Assembly (NCBI GenBank): GCA_945860205.1
Contig: CAMARK010000019.1
Span: 1-59,642, forward strand
Source of the DNA: Reyranella massiliensis 521
GTDB taxonomy: Bacteria; Pseudomonadota; Alphaproteobacteria; Reyranellales; Reyranellaceae
Length of the DNA: 59,642 nucleotides
Direction of reading: 5' to 3'
Shown here: piece by piece, positions 43,853 through 51,377 of the stretch
Position numbering within the stretch: the stretch's first letter is position 1
How the letters are laid out: each line of letters starts with the position of its first letter
The notes under the pieces: model-generated
The model's database searches: none
The model's input: only the letters and a program-made list of their open reading frames with translations
Told to the model about the DNA's origin: nothing
Position numbers and translations under genes: made by a program

Positions 43853-44392
43853 ATGCCCGCAGAGACCAGAGGCCGCATCCGTCACATCGCCCTCAGCGTA
43901 AAAGATCCCTGGGAGACCGCCGAATTCTACAAGCAGGCCGTCGGCCTGCAGGAGGTCCTGGAACTCGACGGCCCGCTGGCCGAGGGCGTGTTCCTGACCG
44001 ACGGCGTGGTCAACCTCGCCATCCTCCACTTCAAGAACGACGAGGCCTCGCAGGGCACCGGCACGGACTTTGTCGGCATCCACCACATCGGCTTCTGGGT
44101 CGATGACGTGGTCGAACAGGGCAGGATCGCGCGCAACACCGGCGCCACCTGGATCATGGGCGACACCAACAACCCCAACGGCTACGAGATCAAGCACACC
44201 GACCTCGACGGCATCATCTTCGACATCGCCGCGCACGGCTGGGTCGGCTCGCAGAAGAACCCGGGATCGGAAGACAACGTCGTGCAGGCGAACCCGCAAC
44301 GGCGGCTGGCGAAGTTCGACGAGCGCCGCGCGCGGGCTCAGGCGAAGATCGCCGCGATCCGGGCGAAACAGCTCGCCGTGGCCGCGGAGTGA
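43853..44392 (+). CDS. VOC family (glyoxalase/dioxygenase-fold) protein
   Basis: 179 residues. One VOC module (about 5-130) contains RIRHIALSVKDPWETAEFY (metal His in the first strand), GIHHIGFWVDDVVEQGR (second His) and FDIAAHGWVG, with a Glu-containing YEIKHTDLDG. A ~45-residue Arg/Ala-rich helix ends the protein. The substrate is unknown. The start is placed at 43853 because GGGAG lies 8 bases upstream. It lies between the two restriction-modification scars. Confidence 0.85.
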   Translation: MPAETRGRIRHIALSVKDPWETAEFYKQAVGLQEVLELDGPLAEGVFLTDGVVNLAILHFKNDEASQGTGTDFVGIHHIGFWVDDVVEQGRIARNTGATWIMGDTNNPNGYEIKHTDLDGIIFDIAAHGWVGSQKNPGSEDNVVQANPQRRLAKFDERRARAQAKIAAIRAKQLAVAAE

Positions 44393-44448
44393 GGCGCTGA
44401 CGAAGCGCCGGAGCTGGCCCTCCATACGGGGCTGGCCGTTTGAGCGTT

Positions 44449-45685
44449 TCAGTCACTCGCTTGGTACAGATACTTCTGAAATCCCACGAACGTCTGCCGG
44501 ATTTGCTCAGCGCCCCCGAGGTCGGCAATCGCATCGGCGAGCGCGCCATATTTGAGGTTGAGCAGAGGCGAGAGCTTCTCCTGGTCGAGCTCATCTACGC
44601 CTTCCTTGACGTACTGCAGCAGCACGAAATCCAGAAAGCCACGTTGCTTGTCGTTGAAGGCTGCTCGGATCTCTCCGCGAGCCGCCTCTGCCCGCGCGTC
44701 GCGTGACACCGTTGGCCGCGCATAGGCAACGTAAGCCAGCACGTCGAACAGATCGCTCTTCTCCGCGTCGATGATGTTCTGCATCTCGGCCAGCATGCTC
44801 TTGCTGAAGCCGCGCTCGGCCAAACCGTCGAGCAGCTTCTTGCGCGTGGCCGGGTCGCTCCACAGCGTGCGTAGTTCGTCCTCGTTCTTGAACAGGTCGG
44901 GCAGGGCGCCGTAGAGGCTTTCGAGGAATTGCTTGGCCGACATGGGTGTGCCGTCGGGGCTCCAGAAGGTCGTCGCCACGATGTGTTGAAGGGTGCGTTC
45001 CTTGCCGTCGGCCAGTTTGATGATCAGCTTCCTGGGCTTGGGATCACGATCGTCGTCATCGCCGTCGGTGTCATCGGTATCCCAGGAATCTCCTTCTTCA
45101 CCGAAGCCCTTGGGCTTTTCCGTCGTCTGATCCTCAGGCTCACCGTCCCACTCCGGATCGCTGAAGTGATGATGGGCCTTCACGAAGTCGTAGATCGTGA
45201 AATAGTCCTTGCCGTCATAGAGCCGCGTCCCGCGGCCGATGATCTGCTTGAACTCGATCATGGAATTGACCGGCCGCATTAGGACAATGTTGCGGATGTT
45301 GCGGGCATCCACGCCGGTCGAGAGCTTTTGCGACGTGGTCAGGATCGTCGGGATCGTCTTGTCGTTGTCCTGAAAGTCCCGGAGGTGGTGATCGCCCACC
45401 GTGCCGTCGTCGGCCGTCACGCGGTGGCAGTAATCGGGATCGGTGCTGGCCTTCACCTGGTTGATGATGTCCCGCACCATCAGCGCATGTTCCTGGGTGG
45501 CGCAGAAGACCAGCGTCTTCTGCTTCTGGTCTATCAGATCCATGAAGACCTTTATCCTCCTCCAGCCCGTCCAGGTACTTCAGGAACAGCAGCCACGACG
45601 TCTGCTCGATGTAATCGAGTTCGGTGTTACAGCCAGCTTCCTTGCGGAGATCGTCGTCGATGTTTCTGAAGGCTTGTTCGAACAT
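44449..45685 (-). pseudogene. HsdM::HsdR deletion scar of a type I restriction-modification locus
   Basis: From 45685 the frame reads MFEQAFRNIDDDLRKEAGCN and continues TELDYIEQTSWLLFLKYLDG, the N-terminus of type I methyltransferase HsdM (about 45 codons). At about 45545 the sequence switches, in a different frame, to the C-terminal half of an EcoEI-type HsdR: KTLVFCATQEHALMVRDIIN, then IVLMRPVNSMIEFKQIIGRG (helicase motif VI region), an Asp-rich linker, and a ~190-residue C-terminal domain ending at 44449. The rest of hsdM, all of hsdS and the nuclease/DEAD half of hsdR are gone. The 364-codon HsdR part from ATG 45543 remains open and has an upstream GGAGGA, so a fragment may be made. Confidence 0.88.
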
Positions 45686-45771
45686 TGTGGCTAGGTACCT
45701 ATGAGAGGATGAGGAAGCTATGAGGCCTCAAAGTTCGACCAGGATGCTTTCTCAGTATAGGCGCCTGTTTG

Positions 45772-46395
45772 CTAGGCCGCTGCACTCGGATGCACGTCCG
45801 GCCGATAGCCGGCACGGACGGCCTCGACGATAGGCCGGGGCGTCAGGACCGTGACCGCTTCGTCGGGCGCGAGGTTGGCGGGCGGGCCGTAGCCCGCCAG
45901 GGACCACGGCCGCACCGCACCGTCCCACTTGAGGAAAGCCGTGCCGCCCGCCGCGACCATGACGCCATCGGGCAGGCCGGCGAGCGGCGCGTCGAAGGTG
46001 ATCTTGCCGCGCCATCGCTCGATCCGCTCCGCGTGGAGGACGCGATCCATGTCGGCCGCCCGCACGCGCTCGCCGGCGCGGCCCGCGCCGCTGGCCCAGC
46101 CGTCGACGAAGCGGCGGAAGGCCTCCCGGCGGCATTCGGCGCAGGGGCGGTGGCCGGCCGCCAGGGCCGTCGCCTCGTCGAGAAAGAACAGCTCGGTGTA
46201 GTAGCCCGGCCGCATGAGTTGCCGGCGCCGCCCGCCGAACGACAGGAGGCAGCTCAACCACGCTCTCGTAGTCCAGCGGCGCCCGCTGAGGGTGCGGTGG
46301 GCGTCGTGCAGGCAGCCACGGTTGCCCATCAAGGTTCCGCGCGCTTCGGAGGCGACGATCTCGCCGAACGGCGTCACGCGGTTCTGCAGCGGCAT
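45772..46395 (-). CDS. Conserved hypothetical protein with Ada-like zinc motif
   Basis: 207 residues, belonging to a conserved family that starts MPLQNRVTPFGEIVASEARG and continues TLMGNRGCLHDAHRTLSGRR. The middle reads ELFFLDEATALAAGHRPCAECRREAF, with a His/Cys/Cys cluster resembling the zinc site of Ada-type DNA-repair proteins (RPC-x2-C). The C-terminal half has GKITFDAPLAGLPDG and a Trp-rich stretch. The function is unknown. Upstream in-frame codons exist, but the family start is at 46393-46395. Confidence 0.8.
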   Translation of the reverse strand: MPLQNRVTPFGEIVASEARGTLMGNRGCLHDAHRTLSGRRWTTRAWLSCLLSFGGRRRQLMRPGYYTELFFLDEATALAAGHRPCAECRREAFRRFVDGWASGAGRAGERVRAADMDRVLHAERIERWRGKITFDAPLAGLPDGVMVAAGGTAFLKWDGAVRPWSLAGYGPPANLAPDEAVTVLTPRPIVEAVRAGYRPDVHPSAAA

Positions 46396-46459
46396 GGCCT
46401 CATTTTGCACGCGGGACGGCGCCGGCAAAGCCTGCTCTGGTGCAGGGATGCTTCCCTGA

Positions 46460-46488
46460 TTGTGTGAGTTATGTCTTTCTGATAACCT
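46460..46488 (+). promoter_or_regulatory. Promoter candidate for the TumE/TumA pair
   Basis: TTGTGT (46460-46465), a 17-base spacer and TAACCT (46483-46488). Transcription would start at about 46495, the GTG of tumE itself, which suggests a leaderless mRNA. No Shine-Dalgarno sequence is visible, consistent with that. Confidence 0.35.
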
Positions 46489-46494
46489 GACGCC

Positions 46495-46851
46495 GTGACG
46501 GGATCGCGGGATTCGACGCTCGATGTGCTGCTCGATCTGGACGGGCAAGTGCTAGTCGTCGATCCGGCCGGCGGGCATTGGGTCCGGTTCGTGGTGAAGA
46601 GAGTGCCGGTGTCTCCGGAGAAGCCGCATGGTCTCGACTATTCGCTGACCCTGCACGGACCGGACGGCGAGCGCCTGGTCGGCTTCGACAACGCCCACCC
46701 GGTGGGCCGGCAGAGACGCGGCGATCCGCAGGACCATCGCCATCGGTTGCGGACGATCAGGCCCTACGACTATCGGGATGCCGCGACCCTGCTCGGCGAT
46801 TTCTGGACGACGGTGGATGCGGTGCTGCGCGACAGAGGAGTGCTTCCATGA
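46495..46851 (+). CDS. tumE: TumE family toxin of a toxin-antitoxin pair
   Basis: 118 residues. Family features: LLDLDGQVLVVDPAGGHWVR, then KRVPVSPEKPHGLDYSLTLH, GPDGERLVGFDNAHPVGR, an HRHR-type basic patch and YDYRDAATLLGDFWTTVDAVL. TumE proteins (DUF6516-type) are proposed toxins paired with a winged-helix antitoxin, as here. The GTG start is supported by the promoter position. It overlaps tumA by four bases (ATGA). Confidence 0.8.
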   Translation: MTGSRDSTLDVLLDLDGQVLVVDPAGGHWVRFVVKRVPVSPEKPHGLDYSLTLHGPDGERLVGFDNAHPVGRQRRGDPQDHRHRLRTIRPYDYRDAATLLGDFWTTVDAVLRDRGVLP

Positions 46852-47225
46852 CGACGCTGAGAGTTGGCATTGCCAGCTACGAGGAGATGAAGGCCCGCAC
46901 GCTGGCGGTGGCGTCCGGCAAGCGGCGCATCGGCGCCGGCGAGCCGAAAGTGTGGTTCACGTCGACGGAGTCCTTCGCCAAAATCCTGTCGAAGGGCAAT
47001 CGCGAGCTGTTGCGGATCATCGCCGAGGAGGCGCCGGGCTCGCTCGATGAACTGGCCCGGCTGAGCGGCCGGGCGAAGTCCAACCTGTCCCGGACGCTGA
47101 AGACCATGGCGGGCTACGGCCTCGTCCGCCTCGAGCGCGGCGCGCGCGGCCGGCTCGCGGCCAAGGTCGTGCACGACCGGATCGAACTCGACCTGCCGCT
47201 CCCGCGCCGGCGGAGAGCCGGCTAG
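46848..47225 (+). CDS. tumA: TumA-type winged-helix antitoxin/transcriptional regulator
   Basis: 125 residues with a MarR/ArsR-like winged-helix core: RELLRIIAEEAPGSLDELAR and LSGRAKSNLSRTLKTMAGYG, then GLVRLERGARGRLAAKVV. This is the HVO_A0114-type family that partners TumE-like toxins. It probably neutralises TumE and represses the operon by binding upstream. Confidence 0.85.
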   Translation: MTTLRVGIASYEEMKARTLAVASGKRRIGAGEPKVWFTSTESFAKILSKGNRELLRIIAEEAPGSLDELARLSGRAKSNLSRTLKTMAGYGLVRLERGARGRLAAKVVHDRIELDLPLPRRRRAG

Positions 47226-47275
47226 GTCCCGCAGCCCACGCGGTCGGGCGGAAACTGCGGCTGGAGCTGGTCTGA

Positions 47276-47713
47276 TCAGCGATAGACCAGCAACGGAATG
47301 GCGCTGTGGGTCATCACGCTCACCGTCTCGCTGTTGAGCACCAGCGCCGTGATCCCGCGCCGGGCATGCGAGGCCATGGCAATGAGATCGCACTGCCGCT
47401 CGGTCGCGGTCTCGATGATGCCGCGATGGGGATGCTCGTTCTTGACCTCGATGGTCTCGCACGGAACGCCGATGGCCGCCGCCTTGCGCGCCGCCTGGGC
47501 GAGATGTCCCGCCGCGGCGGCCTTCACCTCGCGTTCGTGGTCGGCCTGCGAGACGCCGATCTTGCGCGCCTCGGCCGAGAGGACGGCGAACGGCTCGGTC
47601 ACCGCCACCACGGTGACGCGGGCGCCGCAGTCGCGCGCCAGGCTGAGCCCGCGGTCGAGCGCGGCGTCCGACAGCAACGAGCCGTCGGTGGGAATGAGGA
47701 TGTGCTTGAACAT
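47276..47713 (-). CDS. Universal stress protein UspA family
   Basis: A 145-residue single Usp domain. Start MFKHILIPTDGSLLSDAALD; ATP-loop segments IETATERQCDLIAMASHARR and GITALVLNSETVSVMTHSAIPLLVYR. The usual G-x-x-G-x9-G(S/T) ATP signature is only partly kept (LNSETV in place of GS-V), so nucleotide binding may be altered. Function in stress survival is by family only. It closes the accessory region. Confidence 0.93.
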   Translation of the reverse strand: MFKHILIPTDGSLLSDAALDRGLSLARDCGARVTVVAVTEPFAVLSAEARKIGVSQADHEREVKAAAAGHLAQAARKAAAIGVPCETIEVKNEHPHRGIIETATERQCDLIAMASHARRGITALVLNSETVSVMTHSAIPLLVYR

Positions 47714-47892
47714 GGGGGCCCTTTCGAAGACCGGGAAAGGCCGCGCGTCGCTGCCCGACGCCGGGTGAAGCCTCCGGCGAAAGCGCGCGCCCTGTAGGCT
47801 CTTTGGTGGCCGCGCGACAGGTCGCTGTTTCGCGGGTGGCAGCCATGCAAACGCCGATTTGCAGGTTCGACAGGATTATGCTAGGAAAAAGA

Positions 47893-47967
47893 CTATTCTG
47901 GCGGGAGTGCATTCCCGTCCATCGGCCCGCCCGCGCCCCGTTCAGGAGCGCTTCTGGCGGGCTTTTT
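47893..47967 (+). ncRNA. Candidate small RNA ending at an intrinsic terminator
   Basis: Downstream of a TTGCAG-N17-TAGGAA promoter-like pair, the plus strand has a CGGGA/TCCCG hairpin, then an outer stem GCCCGCC (47925-47931) / GGCGGGC (47956-47962) enclosing GCGC/GCGC, followed directly by TTTTTC. No protein gene on the plus strand could own this terminator. A ~75-base transcript is predicted. No known family is recognised. Confidence 0.4.
47925..47967 (+). terminator. Rho-independent terminator in the intergenic region
   Basis: GCCCGCC...GGCGGGC stem with inner GCGC pair and five T (47963-47967). Confidence 0.75.
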
Positions 47968-48126
47968 CATGTCCAGGAGTTGCCCCATGTCTTCCGTCCT
48001 GTCGCCCTCCATTCACCGCCGCCGCCGGCCGATGGGGAATTTAAAGACACGCAGGTGTCGTTTTATGCGAGCCGGAAAGGCCCGGTTTGTCGGCGTTTCC
48101 GGGGGGTGCCGATTAAATCGACATGA

Positions 48127-48152
48127 TTTCCCGACAATTTGGTGTCGGGAAA
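48127..48152. terminator. Perfect 9-bp stem just past the HAD gene
   Basis: TTTCCCGAC (48127-48135) pairs with GTCGGGAAA (48144-48152), 8-base loop, 7 bases from the end of the minus-strand HAD gene. Lacks a long T-run but the stem base is T/A-rich on both strands; likely a terminator or mRNA 3'-end stabiliser. Confidence 0.5.
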
Positions 48153-48158
48153 AGTCGA

Positions 48159-48881
48159 TCATTCCACCAGTTCGGAGAGCCGCTTGATGATGCGCGTGGG
48201 CTGGGCGCTCGCGTGGGCGGGCACGCCGGCGCCGAACGGGTCGTACCAGATGCCGCACATGCCAAGCTGCTGCGGCGCCACGACTTCCCATTCGTAGTTG
48301 TCGCCCACCATCCAGGCCTCGTCCGGGGCCACGTCCAGCCGCTCCAGCGCGTGGCGGTAGACGGCGAGCTCGGGCTTGCCCTGGCCGAACTCGCCCTCGA
48401 TCTGGATGTGGTGGAAACGGTGGGCGAGGTCGAAGCGCTCGATCTTGGCGCGCTGCGTTTCAGCGGCGCCGTTGGTGACGAGGGCGAGACGCACGCCGGC
48501 GTCACGCAGCGCATCGACGGTGGCGTGGGCGTCGGGATAGAGCCGGTATTCGGTGCGGCGGAGTTCAGTGAAGGCATCGGCGATGCGGTCGGCCAGTGCG
48601 TCGTCGGGCCGGCCGAGCTTGGCCAGGCCGCGCCGGACCGACTCACGGCGGGCGCCGGGAATGTTCAGCCGCCACTTTGCGGCCTCAGTGCGGTCGTTCC
48701 AGAACGCGCGCGCCTCTTCCATCACGGCTACCCGCACGCGCGCGATGGACTCGGGATCGTGGGCGTCGAGGTGGGCCGCGAAGACGTGGAGCAGGCGCGT
48801 CCATGCCTCCTCGGGCTGGGCGTAGGCGCGGATCAGCGTATCGTCGAGATCGAAGAGAATGGCGCGCGGCAGGTTCTTCAA
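48159..48881 (-). CDS. HAD family hydrolase
   Basis: A 240-residue haloacid dehalogenase-fold phosphatase with a C1-type helical cap. Motif I is AILFDLDDTLIRA (Asp nucleophile and general acid), motif II LALVTNGA, motif III Lys in GKPELAVYRHAL, motif IV MVGDNYEWEVVAP (the last acidic residue is Glu instead of Asp). It resembles YjjG/pyridoxal- or nucleotide-phosphatase-like enzymes; the substrate is unknown. Its ATG overlaps the stop of the lipoprotein gene, so the two are coupled. Confidence 0.9.
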   Translation of the reverse strand: MKNLPRAILFDLDDTLIRAYAQPEEAWTRLLHVFAAHLDAHDPESIARVRVAVMEEARAFWNDRTEAAKWRLNIPGARRESVRRGLAKLGRPDDALADRIADAFTELRRTEYRLYPDAHATVDALRDAGVRLALVTNGAAETQRAKIERFDLAHRFHHIQIEGEFGQGKPELAVYRHALERLDVAPDEAWMVGDNYEWEVVAPQQLGMCGIWYDPFGAGVPAHASAQPTRIIKRLSELVE

Positions 48882-50068
48882 TTGACTGGCCGCGACGCAA
48901 AAGTGCCGGGCGCCGGGCTGACGACGACATTGCGCGCGGCCTGGATCTCGATCACGGCCAGCGCGCGTTCCGAACGGCCGTCGGGCAGGAAGCGGAAGAT
49001 GCCGTCGACGCCGGACCAGCCGGTGGGATTGGTGATCGCCTCGGCCGAGAAATCGCCGCCGGGCTTCAGGCGGGCGAGGTGGCCGGCCAGCGCCACGCCG
49101 TCGTAGGCGAGCGTGGCGAGGCGATGCGGCGGGCGGCCGTAGGTCGTGGTGAAGCGGCGCTCGAAGTCGGCGCGCCGGGCCGGATCGGGCGCGGCATACC
49201 AGGCGCCGCGCAGCATGGTGTCGTTGCCGATGCCCTGGACGTCCCAGACGCCGGTGCCGATGAACTGCACCTGGTCCTTCTCGATTCCGGCGGCGGTCAG
49301 CGAGGCCAGCACGGTCGAGACGCGGGGCGGCGCCACCGGCACCAGGATGACGAGCTTGCCCCCGCCTCCGACCGTGGCGCCGGCTTTGGCCTGGGTCTCG
49401 CTGGCGAGGCGCCGGGCCGCCGGCATGAGGTCGGCACTGTTGGGATCGTAAAGCTCGGCCGCCACCACCGTGCCGCCGCGCACGGCGACATGGCTTTCCA
49501 GGGTGCGCGCCATCTGCTCGCCGTAGGGCGTCTGCGGCGCGAAGGTGGCGAAGCGTTTGACGCCGGCATCGATCGCATGGTCGACGACGCGGCGGACCTG
49601 CGGCGGGGCGGCGATGCCCATGATCCAGACGCCGCGCTGGGCGGCGGACTCGTCGTTGGAAAAGGATACGACATTCATGCCGCCCTGGGCCACGAGGGGC
49701 GCCAGCGCCGTGGCCGATGTGCCGAACAGCGGGCCCAGCACGAGGGCGGCCCCGCCGGCGCGCGCCTTGCGATAGGCTTCTACCGCGGTCTCGGTGGTGT
49801 CGCCGCTGTCGTAGGCGGAGAGCGCGAGTTCCTTGGCGCCGGTGTCGAACAGCGCCATTTCGGCGGCCTGCTGCATGGACTGGCCGATCGGCGCGGCGCC
49901 GCCGCTCAGCGGCAGCAGGAGCGCGATGCGGGCCTTGCCCGAGGCGGAGACGGGCGAGCCCGTGGCCGGGGTCGTGGGGGCCGGTGCGGGCGTGCTAGTC
50001 TTGGGTGGCTCGGCGCAGCCTGCGGCCAGGAAGAGCGTGGCCATGAGCGCCAAAAAGGACGTACGCAT
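48878..50068 (-). CDS. LpoA-like lipoprotein / periplasmic ligand-binding protein
   Basis: 396 residues. Lipoprotein signal MRTSFLALMATLFLAAGC with the lipid-attachment Cys after LAAG. A Pro/Thr/Ala-rich spacer follows, then a two-lobed type I periplasmic-binding fold: ARIALLLPLSGGAAPIGQSM, GGAALVLGPLFGTSATALAP, VSFSNDESAAQRGVWIMG, and RPPHRLATLAYDGVALAGHL. This is the architecture of penicillin-binding protein activator LpoA, here lacking the TPR N-domain. It may stimulate a class A PBP. The start at 50066-50068 is chosen by ribosome-binding-site spacing. Divergent from rsmI, as LpoA often is. Confidence 0.85.
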   Translation of the reverse strand: MRTSFLALMATLFLAAGCAEPPKTSTPAPAPTTPATGSPVSASGKARIALLLPLSGGAAPIGQSMQQAAEMALFDTGAKELALSAYDSGDTTETAVEAYRKARAGGAALVLGPLFGTSATALAPLVAQGGMNVVSFSNDESAAQRGVWIMGIAAPPQVRRVVDHAIDAGVKRFATFAPQTPYGEQMARTLESHVAVRGGTVVAAELYDPNSADLMPAARRLASETQAKAGATVGGGGKLVILVPVAPPRVSTVLASLTAAGIEKDQVQFIGTGVWDVQGIGNDTMLRGAWYAAPDPARRADFERRFTTTYGRPPHRLATLAYDGVALAGHLARLKPGGDFSAEAITNPTGWSGVDGIFRFLPDGRSERALAVIEIQAARNVVVSPAPGTFASRPVN

Positions 50069-50097
50069 CGGGGACATACTCCGGCGGGCGGATTCAG

Positions 50098-50997
50098 ATG
50101 GACGTGGAAGAACAGTCACAAGCTAGCGATGGTCTAGCCCCGCGTAAACCGCCGCCGCTGGCGCCGGGGCTGCATATTGTCGCCACGCCGATCGGCAATC
50201 TGCGGGACATCACCTTCCGGGCGATCGACGTGCTGCGCGGAGCCGACCTGATCGCCTGCGAGGACACCAGGGTCTTTGCCAAGCTGGCCAGCCACTACGG
50301 CATTTCGGTTCCCACCGTGGCCTACAGCGACGCCACCCAGGACCTCGCCGAGCCACGGATCGTGCGCGCGCTGGCCGCGGGCAAGCGGGTGGCGCTGGTG
50401 TCCGACGCCGGCATGCCCCTGATTTCCGATCCCGGCTACCGCCTCGTCCAGGCGGCCCTCGCCGGCGGCCATGCCGTGACCTCGGCGCCCGGCCCCTCGG
50501 CGGTGCCGATGGCGCTGGCGCTGTCCGGGCTGCCGACCGACCGCTTCTATTTCGGCGGCTTTTTGCCCGCCCGGGAAGGCGATCGCCGCCGCACCATCGG
50601 TGCTGCCGCCGCGATGCCGGCGACCCTGGTGTTCTTCGAGGCGCCGCACCGGCTGCCGGAATCGCTGGTCGATCTCGCCGACCTTTTGGGCGCGCGCCCC
50701 GCCGCCGTCGCGCGCGAGCTGACCAAGCTTTTCGAGGAGGTCCGCCGCGCCCCGCTGACTGAACTTGCGGCCCACTATGCGGCGCATCCCGACGTGAAGG
50801 GCGAGATCGTGATCGTGATCGGCCCACCCGGCGAGGATCAGGCGCCCGATAGGGCGGTGCTCGACGCCGCGCTGCGCACGGCGATGGCCGGGGCCTCGAT
50901 CAAGGATGCGGCCTCGGAAGTGGCGGCGCGCTTTGGCCTCAAACGCCGCGATGTCTATGCCCGGGCGCTGGAGCTGAAGCGTGAGGCCTCGTCGTGA
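50098..50997 (+). CDS. rsmI: 16S rRNA (cytidine(1402)-2'-O)-methyltransferase
   Basis: 299 residues. RsmI methylates C1402 ribose in the decoding centre using SAM. Tetrapyrrole-methylase fold motifs: LHIVATPIGNLRDITFRA, CEDTRVFAKLASHYGI, ALVSDAGMPLISDPGYRLV, SAPGPSAVPMALALSGLP, FFEAPHRLPESL. An N-terminal ~22-residue extension is Gln/Pro-rich. It overlaps yraN by 4 bases and stands opposite the LpoA-like gene, a common rsmI-yraN-lpoA neighbourhood. Confidence 0.97.
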   Translation: MDVEEQSQASDGLAPRKPPPLAPGLHIVATPIGNLRDITFRAIDVLRGADLIACEDTRVFAKLASHYGISVPTVAYSDATQDLAEPRIVRALAAGKRVALVSDAGMPLISDPGYRLVQAALAGGHAVTSAPGPSAVPMALALSGLPTDRFYFGGFLPAREGDRRRTIGAAAAMPATLVFFEAPHRLPESLVDLADLLGARPAAVARELTKLFEEVRRAPLTELAAHYAAHPDVKGEIVIVIGPPGEDQAPDRAVLDAALRTAMAGASIKDAASEVAARFGLKRRDVYARALELKREASS

Positions 50998-51374
50998 CGA
51001 CCGAGGCCCGGCAAAGAGCGCATCGTCTCGGCCATGCCGCCGAATGGCGCGCCGTGTGGCGGCTGCGCCTCGCCGGCTTCTCGATCCTGGCCCGGCGCTA
51101 CAAGACCAAACTCGGCGAGATCGACATCGTCGCCCGGCGCGGTGACCTGCTGGTCTTCGTCGAGGTCAAGGCGCGCGGCGATGTCCTGACGGCGGTCGAT
51201 TCGCTGGGGGGCCGGCAGTTCGGTCGCGTCTCGCGCGCCGCCAGCCTGTTCCTCGCCCGCCATCCGCGCTATGCCGCCTGCTCGGTGCGTTTCGATGCAG
51301 TACTCGTGAGCGGCTCCCTTTGGCGACAAATGTGGCCGCGTCACCTGCCCGATGTCTGGCGCGCCCCGGAGTAG
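50994..51374 (+). CDS. YraN family protein (UPF0102), endonuclease-like
   Basis: 126 residues of the restriction-endonuclease-like fold: GHAAEWRAVWRLRLAGFSIL, then the catalytic-type KTKLGEIDIVARRGDLLVFV with EVKARG (E-x-K). Family members are widespread and probably act on DNA ends or Holliday-junction-like structures; the exact role is unknown. GTG start at 50994 overlapping the rsmI stop. Confidence 0.92.
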   Translation: MTTEARQRAHRLGHAAEWRAVWRLRLAGFSILARRYKTKLGEIDIVARRGDLLVFVEVKARGDVLTAVDSLGGRQFGRVSRAASLFLARHPRYAACSVRFDAVLVSGSLWRQMWPRHLPDVWRAPE

Positions 51375-51377
51375 CCT

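Larger units (their letters stand above)
47714..48158. other. Gene-free interval with RNA-like structure
   Basis: 445 bases between the usp and HAD genes, both on the minus strand, with no convincing protein gene. It holds a promoter-like pair (TTGCAG at about 47860, TAGGAA at about 47883), a hairpin, an intrinsic terminator, and three further dyads: GACAC/GTGTC (48046-48059), CCGGAAA/TTTCCGG (48072-48102) and the perfect stem at 48127-48152. Confidence 0.7.

Noticed and set aside
45215..45540. Continuation of the hsdM frame past the junction
   Set aside because: After the deletion point the frame is out of register with hsdR and reads as nonsense, so it is not a functional C-terminus.
47803..48126. 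A 107-codon plus-strand frame in the interval after usp
   Set aside because: It runs through the terminator and several hairpins, has no ribosome-binding site and no recognisable domain.
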